Source: Sphaerisporangium corydalis (GTDB lineage Bacteria > Actinomycetota > Actinomycetes > Streptosporangiales > Streptosporangiaceae). From it: a DNA stretch of 64,000 bases. The stretch is taken from contig NZ_JANZYP010000011.1 in the NCBI RefSeq assembly GCF_025506355.1, positions 1-64,000 on the forward strand, given 5' to 3'. Below are positions 52,855-61,958 of the stretch, piece by piece (positions within the stretch are counted from its first letter, which is position 1; each line of letters opens with the position of its first letter). Below the pieces are notes generated by a model. That model saw nothing but the letters and a program-made list of their open reading frames with translations. It had not been told where the DNA came from and ran no database searches. The position numbers were made by a program, and so were the translations under genes.

Positions 52855-54405
52855 ATGAGTGTTTCCACTACGCCGCTGACCGTCGCCGACCTGTTGACCG
52901 ACTTCGACGGCGCGGCGCCCGACGAGCTCGACGCGGAGTACCAGCGGCTGGTGGGCGCGCTGTGGAACGACGGAGAGCTGACCGATGAGGCCCTGGCCGC
53001 GACCCCCCTGCTCGTGGCGCACCTGGACCAGGTCGACGACGGCCGCAAGGGCTACCTGCTCGTCCTGCTCGGCCTGCTGGCCGAGGCCGAGTACCCCGTC
53101 GCCGGCGAGGTGGTCGCGGCGGTCCGTCAGGGGATGGACCGGTACCTGGAGCTGCTCGGCGCCGCCGTCAACGGGACGCCGCTGACCCTGGCCCTGCTGT
53201 ACCTGGTGTCGCACTTCCCCGCCGACCGCGAGCGCGTCCTGGCCGCCGCCGAGCACCTTGAGCTGGAGCCGGGCGACCAGACCCGGCTGGAGCGCGGCGT
53301 GCGCGAGCTGGACCCCGCCGACCCCGACCTCGGCCGCGTCTGGCCCTCCCCGTCGGTGTGGAAGCTGACCGACGCCGAGCGCGAGTTCGACAAGGAGTGG
53401 ATCCGCGGCCTCACCCCCGCGCAGATCGCCAAGAACTGGGAGAACGACACCCGGACCATGCTGGGCTACTCGGGCGCCATGGCGTACTGGGCGGTGCGGT
53501 ACGGCGTCCCGGTGGAGATCCCCGGCGTGGCCGCGGCCGCCGGCGCCGCCGCGGCGCCCGCCGCCGAGCTCGGCGCGGACACCTTCGGCCAGTACGACGA
53601 CGCCCTGCGCTGCCCGGCCTGCAAGGGCTCGCTGGAGTTCGGGGACGACAAGGTCCGCTGCGCGAGCTGCTCGGTGACCTACCCGATCGCGCGCGGCATC
53701 CTGGACCTCGCCGAGGGCGTGAGCGAGGACGTCTCGGACGTCACGCACGAGGCCACCTCCGACCTGCTGCAGAAGCTCGCGGAGATGCCGAGCATGGGCC
53801 TGTACTACGAGTCCGTCCTGCGGCCGGCCTACCTGCGCATCGCCGGCGCCAACTGGGGCGGCGCGGTGACGCCCGGCGACGAGGACGACTACGTGGCCGA
53901 GCACATCGCCCCGGTCGACGGGCCGGTGCTCGACCTCGCGGCCGGCGCGGGCCGGTGGACCGCCATCGTGGCGCGGACGGTCGGCGCGGACCGGCTGATC
54001 GCGCTCGACATGGGCCTGCCGATGCTGACCGTGCTGCGCGAGAAGCTGCCGGCGGTGCCCGCGGTCCGGGCCAGCGCCCTGGACATCCCGTTCGAGGACG
54101 CCAGCTTCGGCGCGGTGAACTGCTGGAACGCCCTGCACGCCTTCCCCGACGACGCGGCCACGGCCATCTCCGAGGTGGGCCGGGTGCTGCGGCCTGGCGG
54201 CACGTTCACGATGATGACCTTCGTGTTCGACTCCGACCCGATCGCCCGCTACTTCCAGGAGTCCCACTTCTTCCCGAGCCGCCCCGAGGGCATGCTGCTG
54301 TTCACCGAGGTGGAGCTCCGGCGGTGGCTGGCCGACGCGGGGATGTCGGTGCGTGACTACTCGGGCCCCGGCTGCTTCGCCTACGTCACCGCCGTACGGG
54401 ACTGA
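52855..54405 (+). CDS. Methyltransferase with helical N-terminus and Trm112-like zinc ribbon
   Basis: A 516-residue three-part protein. Residues 1-225 are helical, HEAT-like, with ERVLAAAEHL-type repeats. A zinc ribbon follows (CPAC about 258-261 and CASC about 273-276, fold like the Trm112/PF13847-associated domain). The C-terminal 230 residues form a class I methyltransferase with motif I VLDLAAGAGRW and GRVLRPGGTF. The arrangement resembles methyltransferases that act on carrier-bound or large substrates, but no exact match is known to me. The ATG has GAAAGGACGC upstream. Confidence 0.82.
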   Translation: MSVSTTPLTVADLLTDFDGAAPDELDAEYQRLVGALWNDGELTDEALAATPLLVAHLDQVDDGRKGYLLVLLGLLAEAEYPVAGEVVAAVRQGMDRYLELLGAAVNGTPLTLALLYLVSHFPADRERVLAAAEHLELEPGDQTRLERGVRELDPADPDLGRVWPSPSVWKLTDAEREFDKEWIRGLTPAQIAKNWENDTRTMLGYSGAMAYWAVRYGVPVEIPGVAAAAGAAAAPAAELGADTFGQYDDALRCPACKGSLEFGDDKVRCASCSVTYPIARGILDLAEGVSEDVSDVTHEATSDLLQKLAEMPSMGLYYESVLRPAYLRIAGANWGGAVTPGDEDDYVAEHIAPVDGPVLDLAAGAGRWTAIVARTVGADRLIALDMGLPMLTVLREKLPAVPAVRASALDIPFEDASFGAVNCWNALHAFPDDAATAISEVGRVLRPGGTFTMMTFVFDSDPIARYFQESHFFPSRPEGMLLFTEVELRRWLADAGMSVRDYSGPGCFAYVTAVRD

Positions 54406-54457
54406 CCGGCCCGCGACGCGTGACCGTGCCGACGATCGACCTGGAGGCCATCCGCTC

Positions 54458-55843
54458 ATGACCACAGTCAGCGACCGGGACACGGGCATCGCGCTTCCCG
54501 GCGAGCCCGCGTACGAGGCCGCGACCCGGGTCTTCAACCTGATCGCGCCCGCCGAGCCGTTCGCGGCGGTGACGGCGCGCACGGTGGAGGACATCAGGTC
54601 CGCGCTGCGCTTCGCCGCCGCCGAGCGGCTGCCCGTGCGCGTCCACACGACCGGGCACGCGTCCGCGACCGCGCGCCCGATGCCGGACGCCCTGCTGATC
54701 AGGACGCGGCTGGCGGGGGCGGTCGAGATCGACGCCGCCCGCCGCTTGGCCCGCGTCCCGGCGGGGACCCCGTGGGGCGCGGTCGTGGCGGCGGCGTCGG
54801 CGCACGGGCTGACCCCGCCGCACGGCTCGTCGCCGGACGTCGGGGTCGTCGGCTACCTGCTGCGCGGCGGCATGAGCTTCTACAGCCGCAAGGTCGGGCT
54901 GGCCGTCAACAGCGTCCGCGCGATCGAGCTGGTCACGGCCGGCGGCGACCTGCTCAGGGTCGACGCCGACACCGACCCCGAGCTGTTCTGGGCGTTGCGC
55001 GGCGGCGGCGGGGGCTTCGGCGTCGTGACCGCCGTCGAGATCGCCCTGTTCCCGGTGGCCAAGGTCATCACCGGCGCCGCGTTCTGGCCGGCCGCCGACG
55101 CCCCGGCGCTGCTGCGGGCGTGGCGCGCGTGGACCGAGAACGCGCCGCCCGAGGTGGCGACGTCCGCGCGGGTGATGAACCTGCCCGCGCTGCCCGAGGT
55201 GCCGCCCGTGCTGGCCGCCGGGCCGGTGCTGTGCGTGGACGGGGTGATCCTGGTCGAGACCGGCGCCGACGTGGCCGCCGCGCAGCGGGACGCCGACGAG
55301 CTGCTCGGGCCGCTGCGTGCGCTGGCCGACCCGGTGCTGGACGGCTGGGAGCTGACCGGGCCCGCCGGGGTGCTGGAGTCGCACATGGACCCCTCCGACC
55401 CGGTCGCCATCGTGGGCGACCACATGCTGCTCGGCGAGATCGGGGACGACGGCGTCGAGGAGCTGCTGCGCGTGATCGGCGCCGGGTCCGGCTCGCCGCT
55501 GATCACCGCGGGTCTGCGCCAGCTCGGCGGCGCCTACGCGGTGCCCGACCCCGAGGGCGGCGCGCTCACCCATCTCGACGCCAGGTACGCCTACTCGGGG
55601 GCGGGGGTGCCGGGCGGGCCGCTCACCAAGGAGGCGATCCAGGAGCACTGCGCCCGGGTGCGCGCCGCGCTGGCGCCGTGGGACACCGGCAGGACCGCGC
55701 CCACCTTCGTGGAGAGCCACGCCCAGCCCCAGGGGCACCTGGACGCCGCCCAGGTGGCCAGGGCGGACGAGGTGCGCCGCCGCGTCGACCCCGAGGGCCG
55801 GTTCCGCGACGACATCATGCGCAACTCCACCGCCCTGACCTGA
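54458..55843 (+). CDS. BBE-type FAD-linked oxidase, monocovalent flavin
   Basis: A 461-residue FAD-linked oxidase. His67 in HTTGHASA is the histidine that attaches FAD. The second attachment residue of bicovalent family members is Ser125 here (GSSPDVGV), so this enzyme should be monocovalent, unlike the protein at 43241-44827. The C-terminus RADEVRRRVDPEGRFRDD is typical. Start ATG at 54458 after GGAGG. It follows the zinc-ribbon methyltransferase by 52 bases. Confidence 0.9.
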   Translation: MTTVSDRDTGIALPGEPAYEAATRVFNLIAPAEPFAAVTARTVEDIRSALRFAAAERLPVRVHTTGHASATARPMPDALLIRTRLAGAVEIDAARRLARVPAGTPWGAVVAAASAHGLTPPHGSSPDVGVVGYLLRGGMSFYSRKVGLAVNSVRAIELVTAGGDLLRVDADTDPELFWALRGGGGGFGVVTAVEIALFPVAKVITGAAFWPAADAPALLRAWRAWTENAPPEVATSARVMNLPALPEVPPVLAAGPVLCVDGVILVETGADVAAAQRDADELLGPLRALADPVLDGWELTGPAGVLESHMDPSDPVAIVGDHMLLGEIGDDGVEELLRVIGAGSGSPLITAGLRQLGGAYAVPDPEGGALTHLDARYAYSGAGVPGGPLTKEAIQEHCARVRAALAPWDTGRTAPTFVESHAQPQGHLDAAQVARADEVRRRVDPEGRFRDDIMRNSTALT

Positions 55844-55871
55844 CCGGTCCGGGCCGGACGGAAATCGTGAC

Positions 55872-55911
55872 GCCCGCGATTCCGGCGCCAGGTGGCGTCG
55901 GAACCGCGGGC
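55872..55911. terminator. Imperfect long hairpin between convergent genes
   Basis: Two 19-base arms with 17 matches and a GG loop, between the flavin oxidase stop and the SGNH hydrolase stop. Marks the end of this part of the biosynthetic region. Confidence 0.65.
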
Positions 55912-55921
55912 ACCGGTCCGG

Positions 55922-57526
55922 CTAGCTGGTGACGAGGTCGAACGACTCCCACGGGCCGACGGCGGCGCGGTTGGCGATCAGCGGCTGGGCGCCGCCGCCG
56001 TCGGCGCAGACGTACTTGCCGTTGACCTGCGCCTTGAGGCTGTAGGTGCCGTCGGAGTTACGCAGGAGCTGGAAGGTCTCCCACGACCCCGCCGAGGCGC
56101 GGTTGGCGATCAGGGGCTGTGCCCCGGCGGCCTCGGCCGAGACGAACTGGCCGTTGCTCCTGGCCTTCAGGGCGAAGTTCCCGTTGCCCAGGTTCACCTG
56201 CTCGAACTGCTGGGCCGTGCCGGCGCTCGCGCCGTTGGCGATCAGCGCCGACCCGTTGGGGGCGGTCACGAACAGGCCGTTGGCCCGCGAGCGCAGGCTG
56301 ATCTGCGCGGGGACGGGGGTGGTGGTCCCGCCGAACCAGCCCAGGTCGACGGCGTTCGCGATGGCCTGCAGCCCCGCCTCGTTGGGGTGCAGGTGGTCGC
56401 CGGTGTCGTAGGCGGGCAGGAACATGGTCGGGTTGCCCGGGTCCCGGGTCGCCACGTCCGCGTCGAGCACCGCGTCGCACCCGCTGCCCGAGCCACGCAC
56501 GAAGTTGTTGTACGCGACCCGCTGGTCCTCGGCCGACTGGTTCCAGCCGCCCGACCCGCGGAACGGGGTCAGCGTCGCGCAGATGAACTTGATGTTGCGC
56601 GCGTGGGCGCGGCTGATCAGGTCCTTGGCGGCGTTGATCAGTGAGGTCGCCGAGGGCGGCGGGTTGGAGGAGCCCAGGTCGTTGATCGGGTCGTCGGTGA
56701 AGATCACCCAGCGGGCGTCCGGCTGGTTGAGCACGTCACGGTCGAAGCGGTGGGGAGCGCTCTGCCCGGCGCCGTCGGCCAGCAGCCGGTTGCCGCTGAT
56801 GCCCTGGTTCAGCACCCCGACCGTGCGGCCGGAGTCGATGAGCCGCGAGGCCAGCCGGTTGGGCCAGCGGTGGTTGGCGTTGTTGGCCGACCCCACGCCG
56901 TCGGTGATCGAGGCGCCCAGCGTGACGACGGCGCCCTGCGAGGCGGCGTTCTGCACGTCCACGTTGGCCAGGAAGTAGTAGCTGCCGGTCTGCTGCGCGC
57001 CCGAGAGGGAGGCGTTGCCGCTGACGTCGCCCGAGGCGATGTAGTTGGTCTGCGTCGCGGTCTGGTGGTAGGTGGCGGGGCCGGTCGGCGAGGGCAGGTA
57101 GACGCTGACCACGATGTCGGCCTGCGCCGGGACGGTGAAGGCGATCTGGTCGCTGACCGCCAGGCCGCCGGCGGCGACGGTGACCGACCGCTGGCCGCCG
57201 AAGGTCACCACCCGGTCGGTCGCGAGGTCGACGCCCGAGTCGGAGGTGCGGCGGGCCACGTGGACGTCGTCGAAGGTCACGGCCTGGTTGCCGAAGGCGT
57301 TCGACAACTGGATGCGGGCCGAGGTGCCGCCGATGCTGGTGTGCACGACCTGCCGGATCGTCTGCCGGTTGAAGGTCGTGCCGCTGTTCTGGGGCGAGGC
57401 GGCCCAGGTGCCGGTCCAGGTGGCGGCGGCGGCCGGGGAGGTGGTGGTCACGGCGCCGAGGGCCGTCAGCAATATGGCCATCAGCGTCGCCACCAGGAAG
57501 GGACGGGGAACGGCTGCTCGTGTCAT
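55922..57526 (-). CDS. Secreted SGNH/GDSL hydrolase with C-terminal fascin-like domain
   Basis: A 534-residue exported esterase. Residues 1-33 are a Sec signal peptide ending AAAA. The SGNH core has the nucleophile in TLGASITDG, the GNRLL block, an oxyanion Asn in DDPIND and the histidine in GDHLHPNEAG. The last 125 residues form a beta-trefoil or fascin-like domain with three copies of a N-G-x-F/Y-V-xx-xxxxxxPLIANR unit. This domain is nearly identical to that at the end of the GH95-like protein encoded at 57640-60765. It would act on acylated carbohydrates outside the cell. Confidence 0.88.
   Translation of the reverse strand: MTRAAVPRPFLVATLMAILLTALGAVTTTSPAAAATWTGTWAASPQNSGTTFNRQTIRQVVHTSIGGTSARIQLSNAFGNQAVTFDDVHVARRTSDSGVDLATDRVVTFGGQRSVTVAAGGLAVSDQIAFTVPAQADIVVSVYLPSPTGPATYHQTATQTNYIASGDVSGNASLSGAQQTGSYYFLANVDVQNAASQGAVVTLGASITDGVGSANNANHRWPNRLASRLIDSGRTVGVLNQGISGNRLLADGAGQSAPHRFDRDVLNQPDARWVIFTDDPINDLGSSNPPPSATSLINAAKDLISRAHARNIKFICATLTPFRGSGGWNQSAEDQRVAYNNFVRGSGSGCDAVLDADVATRDPGNPTMFLPAYDTGDHLHPNEAGLQAIANAVDLGWFGGTTTPVPAQISLRSRANGLFVTAPNGSALIANGASAGTAQQFEQVNLGNGNFALKARSNGQFVSAEAAGAQPLIANRASAGSWETFQLLRNSDGTYSLKAQVNGKYVCADGGGAQPLIANRAAVGPWESFDLVTS
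55925..56305 (-). repeat. Fascin-like domain repeat, copy A
   Basis: Encodes the C-terminal 125 residues of the SGNH hydrolase; about 85% identical at protein level by eye to 57643-58023. Internal threefold repeat of LIAN/PLIANR segments. Confidence 0.8.
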
Positions 57527-57560
57527 GGGTTCTCCTGCGAGGGGTTCGGCCGGGAACCGG

Positions 57561-57589
57561 ACCCGGCGGGCACGAGGTGCCCGCCGGGT
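57561..57589 (-). terminator. Perfect 13-bp hairpin after the GH95-like gene
   Basis: ACCCGGCGGGCAC and its complement with a GAG loop, 50 bases past the stop of the GH95-like gene on the minus strand and before the SGNH start. Confidence 0.75.
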
Positions 57590-57639
57590 GAGGGTCGCCG
57601 AGGTGCTATCTGGTGATAAGGCGCGGAGGCCCGGATGGT

Positions 57640-60600
57640 TCAGGTCGTGACGAGGTCGAATGACTCCCAGGGGCCGATCGAGGCGCGGTTGGCGATCAGC
57701 GGCTGGGCGCCGCCGCCGTCCGCGCAGACGTACATGCTGTTGACCTGGGCCCTGAGGCTGACGGTCCCGTCGGAGTTGGTGACGAGCTGGAAGGTCTCCC
57801 AGGCCCCCGCCGACGGGCGGTTGGCGATCAGGGGATTGGCCCCGGCGTTCTCCGCCGAGACGAACTGGCCGTTGCTCCTGGCCTTCAGGGCGATGTTGCC
57901 GCCGCCCAGGTCGACCCGGTCGAACTGCTGGCCGGTCCCGGCGCTGGAGCCGTTGGCGATCAGCGCCGACCCGCTCGGGGCGGTGACGAACAGGTTGTTG
58001 GCCTTGGACCGCAGGCTGACCGCGCCCGAGCTGGACGTGGTGAGGACGCGCAGGGCGTCGACCATGCCGACCGAGGTGGTCTTGTTGACGATCCTGATCG
58101 TGTGCTGGCCGCTGGCCAGCCCGGTCTTCCTGTACACGACCTGCTGGACCTGCCGGCCGCCGGACACGTTCAGGTTCACGTTCTGCTGCAGGACGTTGTC
58201 GATGTAGACGTCGACGTTGCCCATGTCGCTGAAGCGTTCCGACAGGTACTCGACGCCGGTGCCGGTGAAGGTGTACTGCGCGGCCGCGCCGACGACGGTG
58301 CTGTGGTGGGTGTCGTCGTTGTAGTCGCCGTAGCCCCGGGCGGTGGTGAGGTTCCAGCCGGAGTCGTAGGTGAGCAGGGTGTCGTTCACCAGCCCGGGGG
58401 ACGACGACGAGCCGAGGCCCAGGGTGGAGGCGGTGCCGCTGAGCGCCTTGGAGCTCTGGTTGGCGGTGCCGGTCAGCCGGGTCGAGGTGTAGGAGCTGAG
58501 CGGCTTGGCGGTCCGCTCCACCACGTAGACGGCGTTCGTGGCGGTGGCGAAGGAGATCTCGGAGGTGGAGGCGGTGGTCACGATGGAGTTGTCGGAGGTG
58601 CGGCGGACGCGCACCTGCTGGGTGCCCCACGGGTTGACCACGGTCGCCTGCTTGGCGTACAGGCTCTTGAGCCCGACGTACTTGATCTCGCCGGCCTCAC
58701 GCTCGGAGCTGACCAGGAAGCCGTCCTTGGCCAGCAGGGTGAACTTCCCGACGAAGGAGGAGTCGCCCGGCACGGCAGGGAAGACCCGGATCTTGTTGTT
58801 GTAGCTCTGCATGAGCGACTCGTTCATCGCCGTCAGGTGCACGCCGAGGTACTCGAAGACGCCGTTGGTGTTGTTGGTCATGCCGTTGGAGTAGTTCTGG
58901 TACTTCTGCAGCATCGTCTTCATGCCCTGGTAGGCCTGGTCGCCGAGGCCGAGGCGGGCCGCCTGGACGGCGTCGTTGGCCCAGACGTTGCCGTAGGGGA
59001 AGGGCCGGGCGTTCCAGGTGTTGACCGCCGTCTGGTAGTCGGGGAAGCCGATGCCGGTGACGTCGTAGGGCCAGATGAGCTCGGACGAGACGTTCTCGTT
59101 GTTCCTGGTCTGCGAGATCGGCGGCTGGTGCGGCTGGTAGGCGCCGTTGGCGACCTGGTAGGGCACCAGGTGGTCGAGCACGTTCTGCCAGCCGGACCGC
59201 AGGCCGCTGTCCACTCCGAGCTGCGTGCTGGCCTGGATGGTCAGCGGGAAGATGCTGCGCACGGCGGCCAGGTCGGTGATGGCGTTCCGCACGTTCCAGT
59301 AGGTCTCGTGGGAGTTGGAGTTGGCCATGTAGTACGTGTTGTTGCTGGTGTCGTGGGTCAGCATGGCCGAGTAGAACTTCGCCGTCTCGCGCATGAACGG
59401 GTAGGCGACGTTACTCAGGTAGTTCTGGTCGTTGGTGTAGCGGTACCGCATGTACATGTTGTAGGCGGCCTCGTACCCGGTGGACAGGATGTTCTTGGTG
59501 TAGTCGCTGCCCACCGTGCCGCGCGCGTTGCCGTCCCAGCCCATGGTCTCCGGCACCCACAGCCCGTCGACGCCGTACCTGGTCTGTGTGTACGACTTCA
59601 GCGCGTTGTAGTTACGGCTGTAGAGCTTGTTGAAGCCGTCCATCAGGTCGGTGTGGTTGGAGGCCAGGAAGGAGTTGTAGACGTCGCGCTGGTTCCAGTA
59701 CCAGTACGCGTTGCTCCACTTCGTGGCGTCCTGGGTGGCGCGGAACACCCCGTTGATGAAGTGCAGGGGGTAGTTGCCGTAACCGCCGGCCGCGATCATG
59801 TACGTGCTGAGGTAGTACACGTTCTCCATGTAGTCCGCGTCGCGCGAGCCGTTGGAGTACTGGACGAAGGACTTGCCCCAGAACGAGTGCCACCAGTTGC
59901 GGTAGTTGGTGTACGTGGTGGAGTAGCCGGTGCCCTTGGTCGAGGAGAGCTGGTTCTTGGCCTGGGTCACCGAGTCGCGGTTGGGGGCGTTGATCCGGCT
60001 GGCCGCGGTGAGCCAGATGGTGTAGCTGGAGGTGGGCGTGATGTTCAGCCGCACCTTGCGCCCGTCCACGACCTGCGTGGTGTAGCTCGCGCCCTCGACG
60101 GTGGCGGCGAGGGTGTAGCCGAAGCCGTTGGCGTCGGTCTGCCCCCGGCTCAGCCCGGCGCTGGCGGAGTCGGCGTAGGTGGAGATCGTCTTCCAGGTGT
60201 TCAGGTCGGGGACGTCACCGCTGTTGGTGACGGTCGCCGGGTCCCACATGCTCAGGTCGAGCGCCACGCTGGAGACCCCGCCGCGGCTGTCGTCGACGTG
60301 GATGCCCATGACCTCGGAGTTGGGCGAGCCCATGATGGTGACGGTCCGGTTGGAGTCGTACTTGGTGGTGAGGGTGCCGTCGTACAGGTTCAGCCGCTGC
60401 TGGTAGGTCGTGTAACTCGTGTCCATGCCGGGGTTGGAGTACAGGTTGACCAGCCCGGCCGCGAAGGCCGACTGCTGCGACAGGTCGGTGCCCGACACCT
60501 GCATCGTCAGGCCGTTCTGGTTCCACACCATGGCGCCGGTCTTGCCGTTGCCGACGGTGAGCCCGTAGAGCGGGTTGGTGTTGGGCCTGTTGTAGACGAT

Positions 60601-60765
60601 GTCGTGTTTCGACATGTAGCCCTGGTAGTCCACGTTGAGCGCGCCGGCCGCCTGGTCGAAGGCGGCGTCGGTCGTCGAGGCCAGGGCCGGCGAGGCGGCA
60701 CCCGCGGTCAGCAGACCGGCGGCTAGCGTCAGCGGAGGCAGGCAGTGTAACAGCCTCTTCAACAT
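57640..60765 (-). CDS. Secreted glycoside hydrolase, GH95-like, with fascin-like domain
   Basis: A 1,041-residue exported enzyme. The first 29 residues are a signal peptide (ending ALAST). Residues about 60-700 look like an (alpha/alpha)6-barrel glycosidase of the GH95 type (alpha-L-fucosidase/galactosidase): YGLTVGNGKTGAMVW near the start, PLHFINGVFRATQD, and WNQRDVYNSFLASNH. A beta-sandwich, a galactose-binding-like region and a C-terminal fascin-like domain follow. The family call is from motif resemblance. Residue 6 is a TTA codon (60748-60750). AGGAGAGGAAGACC precedes the ATG. It pairs with the SGNH esterase for extracellular polysaccharide breakdown. Confidence 0.75.
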   Translation of the reverse strand: MLKRLLHCLPPLTLAAGLLTAGAASPALASTTDAAFDQAAGALNVDYQGYMSKHDIVYNRPNTNPLYGLTVGNGKTGAMVWNQNGLTMQVSGTDLSQQSAFAAGLVNLYSNPGMDTSYTTYQQRLNLYDGTLTTKYDSNRTVTIMGSPNSEVMGIHVDDSRGGVSSVALDLSMWDPATVTNSGDVPDLNTWKTISTYADSASAGLSRGQTDANGFGYTLAATVEGASYTTQVVDGRKVRLNITPTSSYTIWLTAASRINAPNRDSVTQAKNQLSSTKGTGYSTTYTNYRNWWHSFWGKSFVQYSNGSRDADYMENVYYLSTYMIAAGGYGNYPLHFINGVFRATQDATKWSNAYWYWNQRDVYNSFLASNHTDLMDGFNKLYSRNYNALKSYTQTRYGVDGLWVPETMGWDGNARGTVGSDYTKNILSTGYEAAYNMYMRYRYTNDQNYLSNVAYPFMRETAKFYSAMLTHDTSNNTYYMANSNSHETYWNVRNAITDLAAVRSIFPLTIQASTQLGVDSGLRSGWQNVLDHLVPYQVANGAYQPHQPPISQTRNNENVSSELIWPYDVTGIGFPDYQTAVNTWNARPFPYGNVWANDAVQAARLGLGDQAYQGMKTMLQKYQNYSNGMTNNTNGVFEYLGVHLTAMNESLMQSYNNKIRVFPAVPGDSSFVGKFTLLAKDGFLVSSEREAGEIKYVGLKSLYAKQATVVNPWGTQQVRVRRTSDNSIVTTASTSEISFATATNAVYVVERTAKPLSSYTSTRLTGTANQSSKALSGTASTLGLGSSSSPGLVNDTLLTYDSGWNLTTARGYGDYNDDTHHSTVVGAAAQYTFTGTGVEYLSERFSDMGNVDVYIDNVLQQNVNLNVSGGRQVQQVVYRKTGLASGQHTIRIVNKTTSVGMVDALRVLTTSSSGAVSLRSKANNLFVTAPSGSALIANGSSAGTGQQFDRVDLGGGNIALKARSNGQFVSAENAGANPLIANRPSAGAWETFQLVTNSDGTVSLRAQVNSMYVCADGGGAQPLIANRASIGPWESFDLVTT
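57643..58023 (-). repeat. Fascin-like domain repeat, copy B
   Basis: Encodes the last 125 residues of the GH95-like protein, the partner of copy A (55925-56305). Likely exchanged or duplicated recently. Confidence 0.8.
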
Positions 60766-60946
60766 GGTCTTCCTCTCCTGCGGCCGGCCACCCTCACCGC
60801 GCTGAGGCATGACCGTGCGGAGCAGGCACGCTGCCATCGCTCGGCCGCGCAGGCGGGGGGTGGTGAACGGAGCCGCGGCGATCCCTGGACCAAGAGGCCG
60901 CACAGCTCCGGTTTCAGACTGTCAGGCGCAGTTAACATTGGATGTC

Positions 60947-60978
60947 TTCCGACGTCAATAGGGGACCGGACGTCGGAA
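60947..60978. promoter_or_regulatory. 32-bp inverted repeat, candidate operator of GH95-like gene
   Basis: TTCCGACGTC and GACGTCGGAA are perfect 10-base arms 12 bases apart, 182 bases before the ATG of the GH95-like gene and next to GTTAACATTGGATGTC, an AT-rich promoter-like stretch. The form fits a sugar-responsive repressor. Confidence 0.5.
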
Positions 60979-61009
60979 TGACCCAACAAAACCCAACAGA
61001 ATCGCGCAG

Positions 61010-61059
61010 AAAAAAAGGAAAATGACCGGCAAACAGGGACTTCTCCCTGCTAGCCGGTC
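61010..61059 (-). terminator. Intrinsic terminator with T-tract after the SDR gene
   Basis: On the minus strand the stem GACCGGC/GCCGGTC plus CAGGGA/TCCCTG (with a 3x3 internal bulge) is followed by a run of Ts (A-run at 61009-61023 on plus). It is a rare classical Rho-independent terminator in this GC-rich DNA. Confidence 0.75.
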
Positions 61060-61184
61060 GGAATCATCTCGATGGAGCGGTCCGGTATACCTCCGATGTA
61101 TCGGCTCTCTGTGGAGGGAAGGACCCTCACGGCGCCTGGACGGCCTGGGAGCGCGGGCGGCCGGCGGGCGCCTGGTGTCCTCGC

Positions 61185-61958
61185 CTACAGCGGGACGGAG
61201 GTGGTCAGGCCGCCGTCGACGACGAGCTCCTGGCCGGTGATGTACGACGAGCGGGACGACAGCAGGAAGAACGCGGCGTCGGCGACGTCCTCGGCGCTGC
61301 CCAGGCGGCCGAGCGCGACCTGGCTGCGGCACTGCTCCTGGGCCTCCTCGGTGCTGGAGATGGCCGTGAACATGTCGGTCACGATGTAGCCGGGGCTCAC
61401 GGCGTTGACCCGGATGCCCCGCGCGCCGAGGTCGGGCGCCAGGGTGCGGGTGAGGTTGATCACCGCGGCCTTGGTGGCGGCGTAGACCGACGTGAAGGCC
61501 AGGCCCTTGTGCGCCAGCCACGACCCGTTGATCACCACGGCGGACCCGTCCCGCAGGAGGGGGAGGGACTTCTGGATGGTGAAGTAGACGCCCTTGAGGT
61601 TGATGCCGACGATCCCGTCGAAGTCCTCCTCGGTGACGAACGCGCTCAGCCCGAACGAGGCGACGCCCGCGTTGGCGAAGACGCCGTCGAGCCCGCCGAA
61701 GCGCTGCTCGATCTCCGAGGCGAGACGGTCGAGGTCGCCGGTCTGGGACACGTCGGCGGGGACGGCGAGGACGCGGTCGTCGGCGTCCAGGCCCTTGGCG
61801 GCGGTGGCGAGGCGCTCCTCGCTGCGGCCGGCGAGCACCACGCGCGCGCCGGCGTCCACGAGCCGCTGTGCGGTGGCCAGGCCCATGCCGCTGCCGCCAC
61901 CGGTGATCAGTACGGTCTTGCCTTCAAACTCGGTCATGCGAGTCAGCGTCACATTCAC
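61185..61958 (-). CDS. Short-chain dehydrogenase/reductase
   Basis: A 257-residue SDR: cofactor site TGGGSGMG near the N-terminus, active site YAATK (Tyr-x3-Lys) and the end GQELVVDGGLT. Start GTG at 61958 has AGGAG about 15 bases upstream; an ATG at 61937 lacks a site. It may reduce a ketone in tailoring. It is divergent from the FAD monooxygenase gene. Confidence 0.88.
   Translation of the reverse strand: MNVTLTRMTEFEGKTVLITGGGSGMGLATAQRLVDAGARVVLAGRSEERLATAAKGLDADDRVLAVPADVSQTGDLDRLASEIEQRFGGLDGVFANAGVASFGLSAFVTEEDFDGIVGINLKGVYFTIQKSLPLLRDGSAVVINGSWLAHKGLAFTSVYAATKAAVINLTRTLAPDLGARGIRVNAVSPGYIVTDMFTAISSTEEAQEQCRSQVALGRLGSAEDVADAAFFLLSSRSSYITGQELVVDGGLTTSVPL

Larger units (their letters stand above)
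60766..61184. promoter_or_regulatory. Regulatory gap upstream of the GH95-like gene
   Basis: Non-coding 419 bp. Contains the operator-like repeat at 60947-60978 and the SDR terminator at 61010-61059, both listed separately. Confidence 0.5.

Noticed and set aside
57527-58630. Upstream extension of the SGNH hydrolase frame
   Set aside because: The signal peptide begins at 57526; the extension overlaps the GH95-like gene in another frame and is a shadow.
58102-60726. Plus-strand frame of 874 codons
   Set aside because: Antisense of the GH95-like gene; Val/Gly/Arg-rich with no motif.
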